Part shown: positions 47,008 through 54,477 of the stretch, piece by piece
How positions within the stretch are numbered: position 1 is the first letter of the stretch
Layout of the letters: each line of letters starts with the position of its first letter
Assembly: GCF_001514285.1 (NCBI RefSeq)
Contig: NZ_KQ949025.1
Coordinates: 499,571 to 563,570, forward strand
Length of the DNA stretch: 64,000 nt
Source of the DNA: Streptomyces sp. DSM 15324
Lineage (GTDB): Bacteria; Actinomycetota; Actinomycetes; Streptomycetales; Streptomycetaceae
Direction of reading: 5' to 3'
Notes under the pieces: model-generated
Told to the model about the DNA's origin: nothing
Databases searched by the model: none
The model's input: only the letters and a program-made list of their open reading frames with translations
Program-made: the position numbers and the translations under genes

Positions 47008-47189
47008 GCGCTTCCGTCCCTATCAGTGATCTCGCGGTTCGTTGGATGCGTGGGCGTGCCGCGATGGGCAACGTGACGTCCGCATGTGTCACAGGGGAGG
47101 CGCACACGGTGTCCGAGCGCGCGGCATGTCCGTCTCGCAGGTTATCGCTGCTTGCGGGGGGCCTCTAAATCGCGGGTCACACCTGAGCG

Positions 47190-47203
47190 GTGATACCTGT
47201 CAC
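47190..47203. promoter_or_regulatory. Crp-like site upstream of sucC
   Basis: GTGATACCTGTCAC fits GTG-N6-GNCAC, the motif reported for Streptomyces Crp. The half sites GTGA and TCAC are symmetric. Regulation of sucCD by Crp is an inference. Confidence 0.45.
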
Positions 47204-47241
47204 ATGATGTCGCGTTCACTGGCACGCAGTGTCGCGCGGGC

Positions 47242-47279
47242 GGGGCCTCACCGGGTGGGGGTCGACCCGGTGAGGCCCC
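47242..47279. terminator. Hairpin terminator between sucC and the 47434 gene
   Basis: GGGGCCTCACCGGGT at 47242-47256 pairs perfectly with ACCCGGTGAGGCCCC at 47265-47279. It lies 155 bases past the stop of the minus-strand gene at 47434 and would insulate the sucCD promoter. Confidence 0.85.
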
Positions 47280-47433
47280 TTGACCAGCCCTTTCAAGGGC
47301 CGCGGGCGAGCGATCCCCGCCCCGACGGGGACCTCTCACCCTCCTCCGCGAGGCGCGAACCGGACAGTCCGACGGCTTTCGGCCATCCGGGCCGTCACCT
47401 CACGCAGTACTTTCGGGGAGCGCGGGAAGGCGC

Positions 47434-47856
47434 TCAGGCTCCGTACGCCGGATCGACCGACTGTCCGGTCAGGCCGTGCGCGCACCGCTCTCCGGCAGCG
47501 ACGCCTCCCTCGGCGTACGGCCGCACCTGCTCGACCACGCCGTACGCCGTTCCGTCGGTGTCGCTGGGGGCGAGGGGGGCGGCGTGAACCGCCGGAACGG
47601 CGGGGGCGGCGGGCGCGGCGGGCGCGCCGAGGGCGGTGAGGGCGGCAGCCCTGGAGGCGAAGGAGGAGGCGGGCCGGTGGCCGGCCGCCCGCAGCGCCTG
47701 GTCGGCGCGGGCAGCCCGGGCGCCCAGGATGACCTGGACGGCACCGCTCCTCGCCCTGGCCGCGGCCCGGGACCGGATGTGGGTGACGGTGGCGGTGTCC
47801 GGGACCGTCGAGGTCATGTCGGCGGCGGCCGGGAAACGGCGGATGTTCTTGTCCAT
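47434..47856 (-). CDS. Hypothetical protein, Ala-rich
   Basis: 140 residues. It begins MDKNIRRFPAAADMTST, continues RAAARARSGAVQVILGARAARADQALRAAGHR (in parts), then a stretch of APAAPAVPAVHAAP and a C-terminus with GERCAHGLTGQSVDPAYGA. No domain or signal peptide recognised. ATG 47856 has AAGGAT upstream. The strong compositional bias calls for caution, but codon use and start site support a gene. Confidence 0.55.
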   Translation of the reverse strand: MDKNIRRFPAAADMTSTVPDTATVTHIRSRAAARARSGAVQVILGARAARADQALRAAGHRPASSFASRAAALTALGAPAAPAAPAVPAVHAAPLAPSDTDGTAYGVVEQVRPYAEGGVAAGERCAHGLTGQSVDPAYGA

Positions 47857-48004
47857 GCGTACGTCAGATCCTTATGGGGGTTCCGAGAACTCGGAAGGCT
47901 GAGGGACGTTCCGGCGCCCGGGCGCGACGGCTCGGGGCACGGGTGGGCAGACCTGTTCCACCCCCGCGCGGCAGGTCTGCGACGAGGGAAAGGGCCGCCC
48001 GGAC

Positions 48005-48982
48005 CTAGCCGGGGAAGACCGGAACGTCCTGGTGCCTGTCCCGGGTCCCGGCCGCGTCCGACCGCACGACGACGCCCGACACCTGCGGCACCGGCATCCG
48101 GTGGGACACCGTCACGGCGTGGGCGTCGGCGTGCCGCGACGCGCCGCCGCCGAGCGCGGAGGAACCGCCCAGCAGACCGCTCGGCTCACCGCCCGGGACC
48201 CGGTGCGCGGGAGCCTGCCCGGCGCGGGCGGGCGCCGGGTCGTGGTGCGAGGCCGCGCGCAGGCCGCCCCCGTCGCCGAGGACGGCGGGGACGGCGGGCA
48301 GCACGAGGCCGTACGACGCCGTGGCCGCGTCGGCCGCCCCGTGCCGCGGGGAGACATGCCGGGACCGGTGTCCGTCGGGCGACGAGGTCACCGGAGAATC
48401 CTGCGTGGGTGCCTGGATCACCGGCACCGGAAGCGGAAGCGGAAGCGGCTGCGCCGGGAGGGAGGGCGGTTCGGAGGCGTCCGGCAGCTCCGCCGGATCC
48501 GGCAGTCGTCCCAGGTCGGTGAGGACCGGCAGCTCCACCGGGAGGGGCAGCGCCGCGGAGACCTGCGCCACCTGCCCCGTCACCGCCGTCACGACGTCCT
48601 GCACCGGCCGCAGGACCCGCTCGACCTGCACCACCGGGAGCGGGAGCGAGAGCGAGACCGGGAGCGGGAGCACCACTGGTGCCGGAGTCGTGTGCGGTGC
48701 CGGGGCCGTGTGCGGTGCCGGGGCCGTAGGCGGTGCCGGAGTCGTGGTCGGTGCCGGAGTCGTGGTCGGTGCCGGAGCCTGAGCCGGTGCCTGAGCCGAC
48801 GGGGTGGCCGTCGCCCTCGTCGCGGACGTCGGTGTCCCTTCCGCCGCCTGCGCCCACCCTCCGCAGAGGAGGCCGAACGCAAGCAACCCGCCCACCAGCA
48901 GCGCCAGTTGCAGCGCACGCCGCCCGGCCATCCCGCGCAGAACGCGCGGAGCGACAGCGGGCAGGGCGGTGGGCGAGGTCAA
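48005..48982 (-). CDS. Secreted or membrane-anchored proline-rich hypothetical protein
   Basis: 325 residues. A hydrophobic segment (about residues 22-45, RALQLALLVGGLLAFGLLCGGWAQA in parts) acts as a signal peptide with AQA cleavage. The mature part is TPAPTTTPAP-type repeats, then LPLPVSLSLPLPVVQVERVLRPVQDVV and a His/Ala-rich end. TTG 48982 is the longest start; ATG at codon 18 just before the signal segment is equally good. Function unknown; probably cell-wall associated. Confidence 0.6.
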   Translation of the reverse strand: MTSPTALPAVAPRVLRGMAGRRALQLALLVGGLLAFGLLCGGWAQAAEGTPTSATRATATPSAQAPAQAPAPTTTPAPTTTPAPPTAPAPHTAPAPHTTPAPVVLPLPVSLSLPLPVVQVERVLRPVQDVVTAVTGQVAQVSAALPLPVELPVLTDLGRLPDPAELPDASEPPSLPAQPLPLPLPVPVIQAPTQDSPVTSSPDGHRSRHVSPRHGAADAATASYGLVLPAVPAVLGDGGGLRAASHHDPAPARAGQAPAHRVPGGEPSGLLGGSSALGGGASRHADAHAVTVSHRMPVPQVSGVVVRSDAAGTRDRHQDVPVFPG

Positions 48983-49123
48983 GAAGGGAGGGTCCTTGCG
49001 TGTGCGAGGGAATGTGCGCCGATCCTTGCACGCGGGTGCCGTGGTGACGCAAGCCCGCTGTTACCGATGGCTGGTCATGTCATCCATGTCCTTTTTGCGC
49101 TGCCCCTTGTGCGGACGCGGACG

Positions 49124-50287
49124 TCACACGGTGTCCGGCACGGGCAGCGGACGCTTCTCGATCGCCGCCGCCATCACCTCCGGGAACAGGTCCGGGGTGC
49201 AGGCGAACGCCGGTACGCCCAGGGCCGAGAGCGCGGCGGCGTGCTCCCGGTCGTAGGCGGGGGCCCCCTCGTCCGAGAGCGCGAGCAGCGCCACGAACTG
49301 CACGCCCGACGCCTTCATCGCCGCGACCCGCTTCAGCATCTCGTCGCGTATGCCGCCCTCGTACAGGTCGCTGATCAGCACGACGACCGTCTCGGCGGGC
49401 CGGGTGATCCGCGACTGGCAGTAGGCGAGCGCCCGATTGATGTCCGTACCGCCGCCGAGGCGGGTGCCGAAGAGGACGTCGACCGGGTCGGCCAGCCGGT
49501 CGGTGAGGTCGACGACCGCCGTGTCGAAGACGACGAGCCGGGTGTCGAGGGACCGCAGGGAGGCGAGCACCGCCCCGAACACGGAGGCGTGGACCACCGA
49601 GGCCGCCATCGACCCGGACTGGTCGACGCAGAGGACGACGTCCTTCCTGAGGGACCGTGCCGCCCGCCCGTGTCCGACCAGCCGCTCCGGCACGACCGTC
49701 CCGTGCTCGGGCAGGTAGTGCTTGAGGTTGGCGGCGATGGTGCGGTTCCAGTCGATGTCGTGGTGGCGTGGCCGGTGGACGCGGGCCCCCCGGTCGAGGG
49801 CGCCGGTGAGAGTGGCCCGGGTCCGGGTCGCGAGCCGCCGCTCCAGGTCCTCGACCACCTTGCGGACGACGGCCCGTGCCGTCTCCTTCACCGTCTCCGG
49901 CATCGCCTGGCTGAGCGAGAGCAGCGTGCCGACGAGATGGACGTCGGCCTCGACCGCCTCCAGCATCTCCGGCTCCAGCAGCAGCGCCGACAGCCCGAGC
50001 CGGTCGATGGCGTCACGCTGCATCACCTGGACGACGGAGGTCGGGAAGTACGTCCGGATGTCCCCGAGCCAGCGCGCCACGGACGGCGCCGACACCCCGA
50101 GCCCCGCCGAACGGTCCCGTCCCGCCGCAGGCCGCTCCGCCTTTCCGTAGAGCGCGGTGAGCGCCCCGTCCATCGCGGCGTCCCGCCCGGACAGCTGCCG
50201 CCCGGTGCCGTCCGCCGCGTCCCCGCCGAGCACCAGCCGCCATCGCCGCAGCCGCTCCTGAGCCGTGTCGCCCGCCTCGACCGTCAT
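49124..50287 (-). CDS. VWA domain protein (CoxE-like, MoxR-associated)
   Basis: 387 residues. The helical N-terminal half is followed by a von Willebrand A domain with the metal site D222-x-S224-x-S226 (VDQSGSM), FDTAVVDLTD, GGGTDINRAL and VVLISDLYEGG. VWA proteins paired with MoxR AAA+ ATPases act as substrate adaptors or metal-cofactor chaperones. It overlaps the DUF5682 stop by 4 bases (ATGA) and closes the minus-strand operon of MoxR, small ORF, DUF5682, VWA. Confidence 0.92.
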   Translation of the reverse strand: MTVEAGDTAQERLRRWRLVLGGDAADGTGRQLSGRDAAMDGALTALYGKAERPAAGRDRSAGLGVSAPSVARWLGDIRTYFPTSVVQVMQRDAIDRLGLSALLLEPEMLEAVEADVHLVGTLLSLSQAMPETVKETARAVVRKVVEDLERRLATRTRATLTGALDRGARVHRPRHHDIDWNRTIAANLKHYLPEHGTVVPERLVGHGRAARSLRKDVVLCVDQSGSMAASVVHASVFGAVLASLRSLDTRLVVFDTAVVDLTDRLADPVDVLFGTRLGGGTDINRALAYCQSRITRPAETVVVLISDLYEGGIRDEMLKRVAAMKASGVQFVALLALSDEGAPAYDREHAAALSALGVPAFACTPDLFPEVMAAAIEKRPLPVPDTV

Positions 50288-52812
50288 CTGCCCACCCCCG
50301 CCAAGTCGCCGTCCATGCCGCCGTCAGCGCCGGTGTGGAAGCCGCCGCCCAACCCACCGTCCGAGCCGCCGCCCAACCCGCCGCCACCGCCGGGGTCGAA
50401 GCCGCCGCCCGAGCCGCCGTCAGGGTCGGAGTCGAAGCCGCCGTCCAGCCCCAGCAGCAGCCGTACCACCGGCAGCACCGCGCCCGCGCGCTCCTCGTCG
50501 AGGCCTGCCGCGAACCCGGGCACGCCCGCCCCCGGCCGCAACGCGCCCGCCCGCTCCCCGGGCCCCCGCCGGACCAGTTCGCCGAGCGTTCTGCGCACCC
50601 CCGGCTCGTAGGCCGAGAACGTCCGCCGCAGCAGCGGCAGCACATCCGTGAACGCCTCGGCCGGCACCCCCGTGAGCCAGCCGTCGACCAGCGCGAGCAG
50701 CCGCTCGTCGTGCACGAGGAGCAGTCCTCCCCCCGCACCGCCGCCGACGAAGCCCTCGATCCACGCGGCCGCGTCCCGGGGCGCCGTCCGGGGCGACAGC
50801 GCGAGCCCCATGAGCCGGGCCGCCTCCTCCTGCCCCACCGCCCCGTCGTCGAGCAGCAGCCGCACCGCCCGCCCCCGTACGACGCCCGCGACCCGGTCCC
50901 GCCCCGACAGCGCCCGCAGCACGGCTCGCCAGCGCGCCCGCAGCGCACCGCGACGCGCGAGCGGGCCGTCCGTCGCCGGAGCAGTCCCGTCGTCGCCCGG
51001 GGCCGCCGTCTCCTCCAGCAGCCCCACCGACCCCTGCACCGCGTCCACGTGCCGCCGCATCTCCTCCGCCGCGTCGGCGTCCAGACCGGTGCAGGCCGGG
51101 GGCAGCCCGACGAAGATCCGTTCCGCGAGGCCGGTGGCGACCTCCGCGAGCGCTCCGGTGTCGGTACCACGTACGTCGCCGTAGCGCAGGGAGCGGACCA
51201 GGGCGGGCAGCGCCTCGGCGAGGCGGCCGACGTCCGTGTCCAGCGCCGCCCGGTCGGCGAGGACCCGCATCACGACCGTCAGCGCGTCGGGGAGAGCGGC
51301 CGCCAGACAGTGTTCGGCGAGGGCGGTCACCTCGGCGAGGTCGCGCGCGCACACGGCGTCCGCCTCGGCCTTGGCGGTCGCCGCGGCGCGTACGGTCGTC
51401 CCCCACACGCCGGCCTCGGCGACCCGCACGGACAGTTCCGGTTCCCAGCGCAGCCGCCAGGTCTCCCGGAAGGTCCCCGTACTGCCCCGCGACGCCACCG
51501 GCTCGCCCCAGGCGACGCCCAGCAGCCGCAGCCGGTGCAGGAGTCTGCTGCGCCCGGCGTCGGTGTCCTTGCGCAGATCGAGTTCCGCCTCCCGCTCCGC
51601 CGCCTCCGGTTTCAGCCGCAGCCGGCGCTGGGCCCGGTCGAGGTCCCGTTGCAGGGGCACGGCCGGCGCGCCGGGGGGCACCTCCCCGAGCACGTCCCCG
51701 ATCACGAGCCGGTCCCGCACCAGCGCCAGCGGTACGTCCGACCCGTCGCCCAGCACGGCCCGAACCGCGTCGGTGGTCTCCCCCAGACCGGGCAGCGGCC
51801 GGCCGCGCAGCGCGGCGAGCGTCTCGGCGAGCCGGACCGCCTCGATGACATCAGCAGGGGACACGATCCGGTCCTCCGCGCGCAGCAGCCCGGCCACCTT
51901 GGCCAGCCATCGCTCGACCGGCCGGTCGGGCGCACCGAACAGGTGCGCGTACCAGCCGGGCGAGTCGATGCCCGCCCCGTACCCCCCGTCCCGGGCCAGC
52001 CTGCGGTGGGTCCACGGCACCCAGGTCAGCTCGGCCCTGACCTTGGCGAGCCCTTTCAGCAGGGCCCGGTCGTCGGCGACGGCCGCCTTGCGGCGCAGGG
52101 CCGGCACATGCCAGGCCCCGCACACCACGGCCACCCCGCCGTCTCCGCACTCCCTTTGTGCCGACCGCACCTGGAGCCGCATGTGCGCTTCCCGTACGAG
52201 GTCGCGGTTCCCCTCCGTGCCCTCGTACGTCTCCCGTACCGCCGTCATCGCCTCCTCGACGGCGGCGAAGGGAGCGAGCGGGTCGCCTCCGCCCGCTCCC
52301 CGATGCTCGACGACGTCCTCCCACCAGCGTTCGGCGTCGTCGTACCCCGCGGCCTCGGCGAGCGCGCCGAGCGGGTCGATGCGCAGTGCGCCGCCCGGCG
52401 TGCCGCTCCGTTCCTCCACGGCCGGTCCGTCCTCGGCCTCCGCCCGGCCTTCCCAGGCCAGGGTGTGGGCGGCGGGGAGGTCGATGAAGCGGGCCGGAAC
52501 GCCCTGCTCCAGCGCCCAGCGCAGCGCCACCCACTCGGGGGAGAACTCGGCCATCGGCCAGAACGCGGAGCGTCCCGGCTCGTCGACGGCGTGGGCGAGC
52601 AGCGCGACCGGCGGCCGCATGTCCCGCCCGGCGGCGAGAGGGATCAGCGGGTCGGCCTCGGGCGGGCCTTCGATCAGCACGGTCCGGGGCCGGGCGGCCT
52701 CCAGCGCCGCCCGCACCGCCCGCGCCGATCCGGGGCCGTGATGCCGCACCCCGAGCAGCAGCGGCCACCGCACGTCCTCGCCCGACCGCCCGTTCCCCTG
52801 AATCCCCGTCAT
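50284..52812 (-). CDS. DUF5682 family protein
   Basis: 842 residues. It starts WPLLLGVRHHGPGSARAVRAAL and contains VLIEGPPEADPLIPLA, FIDLPAAH, and VVCGAWHVPAL, which have the look of TraB/ChaN-like folds with conserved His/Glu (RHHGPGS, EGPPE, GAWH). The middle and C-terminus are helical repeats. The last 50 residues are Gly/Asp/Phe-rich repeats (GGGFDPGGGGGLGGG). Family always linked to MoxR and VWA genes; activity unknown. ATG 52812 has a G-rich ribosome site; it is separated from the small ORF upstream by a tandem repeat array. Confidence 0.87.
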   Translation of the reverse strand: MTGIQGNGRSGEDVRWPLLLGVRHHGPGSARAVRAALEAARPRTVLIEGPPEADPLIPLAAGRDMRPPVALLAHAVDEPGRSAFWPMAEFSPEWVALRWALEQGVPARFIDLPAAHTLAWEGRAEAEDGPAVEERSGTPGGALRIDPLGALAEAAGYDDAERWWEDVVEHRGAGGGDPLAPFAAVEEAMTAVRETYEGTEGNRDLVREAHMRLQVRSAQRECGDGGVAVVCGAWHVPALRRKAAVADDRALLKGLAKVRAELTWVPWTHRRLARDGGYGAGIDSPGWYAHLFGAPDRPVERWLAKVAGLLRAEDRIVSPADVIEAVRLAETLAALRGRPLPGLGETTDAVRAVLGDGSDVPLALVRDRLVIGDVLGEVPPGAPAVPLQRDLDRAQRRLRLKPEAAEREAELDLRKDTDAGRSRLLHRLRLLGVAWGEPVASRGSTGTFRETWRLRWEPELSVRVAEAGVWGTTVRAAATAKAEADAVCARDLAEVTALAEHCLAAALPDALTVVMRVLADRAALDTDVGRLAEALPALVRSLRYGDVRGTDTGALAEVATGLAERIFVGLPPACTGLDADAAEEMRRHVDAVQGSVGLLEETAAPGDDGTAPATDGPLARRGALRARWRAVLRALSGRDRVAGVVRGRAVRLLLDDGAVGQEEAARLMGLALSPRTAPRDAAAWIEGFVGGGAGGGLLLVHDERLLALVDGWLTGVPAEAFTDVLPLLRRTFSAYEPGVRRTLGELVRRGPGERAGALRPGAGVPGFAAGLDEERAGAVLPVVRLLLGLDGGFDSDPDGGSGGGFDPGGGGGLGGGSDGGLGGGFHTGADGGMDGDLAGVGR

Positions 52813-52847
52813 CCGCTTGCCCCCCCTGTCATCCCGTCGCACCGCCA

Positions 52848-53056
52848 GATCCGCGCCTTCAGATCCGGGTCGTCAGATCCGCACCTTCAGATCCACGTCG
52901 TCAGACCCGGGTCGTCAGATCCGCACCTTCAGATCCACGTCGTCAGACCCGGGCCACCAGACCAAGGCCACAGCCCTGGGCCACCAGCCCCGGGCCCCCA
53001 CACCTGGACCATCAGTTCCGGCCCTTCAGCCCTGGGCCATCAGATCCGGGCCACCA
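52848..53056. repeat. Array of fifteen imperfect 14-bp tandem repeats
   Basis: Read on the minus strand, units such as TGGTGGCCCGGATC, TGATGGCCCAGGGC, TGACGACGTGGATC and TGAAGGTGCGGATC follow head to tail from 53056 to 52848. Fourteen are 14 bp and one is 13 bp. Within it a 42-bp block is repeated exactly (52867-52908 and 52909-52950). It fills most of the gap before the DUF5682 gene. Confidence 0.92.
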
Positions 53057-53080
53057 GCTGCGGGATCACCGCACCCGTCG

Positions 53081-53194
53081 TCACACGCGCGGCCAGCGCG
53101 AGTCCTTGTCGTCGTTCACGCGGTTCATGTGCTCACCCCCCTTCCGTGCCGGTCGCAGCCGCGGCCACCTCGAGTCCTCGTCGTTCCGGTTCAC
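53081..53194 (-). CDS. Small ORF of 37 residues with a duplicated motif, coupled to moxR
   Basis: GTG 53194 overlaps the MoxR stop (GTGA), with GAGG 7 bases upstream inside moxR. The peptide contains NRNDEDSRWPRL near its start and NRVNDDKDSRWPRV at its end, joined by a basic linker RPARKGGEH, so one acidic-Trp motif occurs twice. An internal ATG at 53128 with GGAAGGGGGG upstream could start the second half alone. I recognise no family. The coupling and internal repeat argue that it is a real gene rather than chance. Confidence 0.6.
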   Translation of the reverse strand: MNRNDEDSRWPRLRPARKGGEHMNRVNDDKDSRWPRV

Positions 53195-54321
53195 GCACTC
53201 ACCTCCCTGCAGGCGCGGTAGAAGTCGCCCCAGCCGTCGCGTTCGCGGAGCACCGTCTCCAGGTACTCCTGCCAGACGACCCGGTCGGCGGCCGGATCGC
53301 GGACGACAGCGCCGAGGATTCCCGCGGCGAGGTCGCCGGGCCGCAGCACACCGTCGCCGAAGTGGGCGGCCAGGGCGAGGCCGCCGGTGACGACGGAGAT
53401 GGCTTCGGCGGTGGACAACGTGCCGCTGGGAGACTTCAGCTTGGTTCGGCCGTCGCCGGTGATGCCGTCCCGCAGTTCACGGAAGACGGTCACCACGCGA
53501 CGGATCTCGTCGACCCCGTGCGGTACGGCCGGCAGCTCGAGGGAGCGGCCGATCTGGTCGACACGCCGCGCCACGATGTCGACTTCGGCGTCGACGCTCG
53601 CCGGCAGCGGCAGCACCACCGTGTTGAAACGGCGGCGCAGGGCGCTGGACAGTTCATTGACCCCGCGGTCCCGATCGTTGGCAGTGGCGATCAGGTTGAA
53701 GCCGCGAACCGCCTGAACCTCCTGCCCCAGTTCAGGTATCGGCAGCGTCTTCTCCGACAGGATGGTGATGAGTGTGTCCTGAACGTCGGCGGGGACGCGA
53801 GTCAATTCCTCGACGCGGACCGTCGCCCCCTCCCCCATGGCGCGCATGACGGGACTGGGCACGAGGGCGTCCGGGCTCGGGCCGTGCGCCAGCAGCTGCG
53901 CGTAGTTCCAGCCGTAGCGGATGGCCTCCTCCGGGGTGCCCGCCGTGCCCTGCACCAGCAGGGTCGAGTCACCGCTGACCGCCGCGGCCAGGTGCTCGGA
54001 CACCCAGGTCTTGGCGGTTCCGGGCACGCCGAGCAGGAGCAGGGCGCGGTCGGTGGCGAGCGTGCTGACGGCCACCTCGACGATGCGGCGCGGGCCCACG
54101 TACTTCGGTGTGATCGCCGTGCCGTCGGGCAGGGTGCCGCCGAGGAGATAGGTGGCGACGGCCCACGGCGACAGCTTCCAGCGGGCCGGCCGCGGCCGGT
54201 CGTCCTGGGCGGCGAGCGCGGCGAGTTCATCGGCGAAGGCGTCTTCGGCATGCGGCCGCAACGCCTGCGCGGGCTGGGTCTGACCGGGTTTCACGAACGT
54301 CGGGTCTACGGACACGGACAT
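53191..54321 (-). CDS. MoxR family AAA+ ATPase
   Basis: 376 residues. Walker A G98-V-P-G-T-A-K-T105, Walker B in ATVRVEELTRVP, sensor 1 in FNLIATANDRDRGVNELS, and an arginine finger region SSALRRRFN. MoxR ATPases remodel or mature protein complexes together with VWA partners. ATG 54321 has GGAGGGGA upstream; an in-frame Met at 54387 is not preferred. It leads the minus-strand operon and has a damage-type promoter upstream (54365-54387). Confidence 0.94.
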   Translation of the reverse strand: MSVSVDPTFVKPGQTQPAQALRPHAEDAFADELAALAAQDDRPRPARWKLSPWAVATYLLGGTLPDGTAITPKYVGPRRIVEVAVSTLATDRALLLLGVPGTAKTWVSEHLAAAVSGDSTLLVQGTAGTPEEAIRYGWNYAQLLAHGPSPDALVPSPVMRAMGEGATVRVEELTRVPADVQDTLITILSEKTLPIPELGQEVQAVRGFNLIATANDRDRGVNELSSALRRRFNTVVLPLPASVDAEVDIVARRVDQIGRSLELPAVPHGVDEIRRVVTVFRELRDGITGDGRTKLKSPSGTLSTAEAISVVTGGLALAAHFGDGVLRPGDLAAGILGAVVRDPAADRVVWQEYLETVLRERDGWGDFYRACREVSA

Positions 54322-54364
54322 GGCTGAGGTCCCCTCCAGCTCGGCCGGTTCGGGTCTGGTGTCC

Positions 54365-54387
54365 ACCGTGCACCACCCCACTGACAA
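54365..54387 (-). promoter_or_regulatory. PafBC/RecA-NDp-type promoter of the moxR operon
   Basis: On the minus strand TTGTCAGTG, 8 bases (GGGTGGTG), then CACGGT. This fits tTGTCRgtg-N8-TAnnnT except that the first T of the -10 is C. The expected start lies about 37 bases before moxR ATG. It faces an identical element for the SWIM gene. Confidence 0.7.
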
Positions 54388-54458
54388 TCCGTTGTGACCT
54401 GCGAAAACGCCGCGGATCGAGGATGCGGCGGCCCCGCGCGGGGCCGATTGTCAGTGGG
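54377..54458. repeat. 13-bp inverted repeat between moxR and the SWIM gene
   Basis: CCCACTGACAATC at 54377-54389 and GATTGTCAGTGGG at 54446-54458 are perfect inverted copies. They are the upstream halves of the two divergent damage-type promoters. Confidence 0.92.
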
Positions 54459-54470
54459 AGGGCCTACCGT
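54448..54470 (+). promoter_or_regulatory. PafBC/RecA-NDp-type promoter of the SWIM-DUF5691 operon
   Basis: TTGTCAGTG at 54448-54456, 8 bases (GGAGGGCC), TACCGT at 54465-54470: a full match to the mycobacterial and streptomycete RecA-independent damage promoter. The start would be at or next to ATG 54478, giving a leaderless message. Confidence 0.82.
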
Positions 54471-54477
54471 CGACGAC

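Larger units (their letters stand above)
47008..47433. other. Intergenic region upstream of sucC
   Basis: 426 bases with no convincing gene. It contains the sucC promoter zone (AT-richer part 47140-47215), the Crp-like dyad at 47190 and a perfect hairpin at 47242. The rest shows nothing. Confidence 0.5.

Noticed and set aside
52848-53056. CRISPR array
   Set aside because: Units are contiguous 14-mers without spacers and no cas genes are near.
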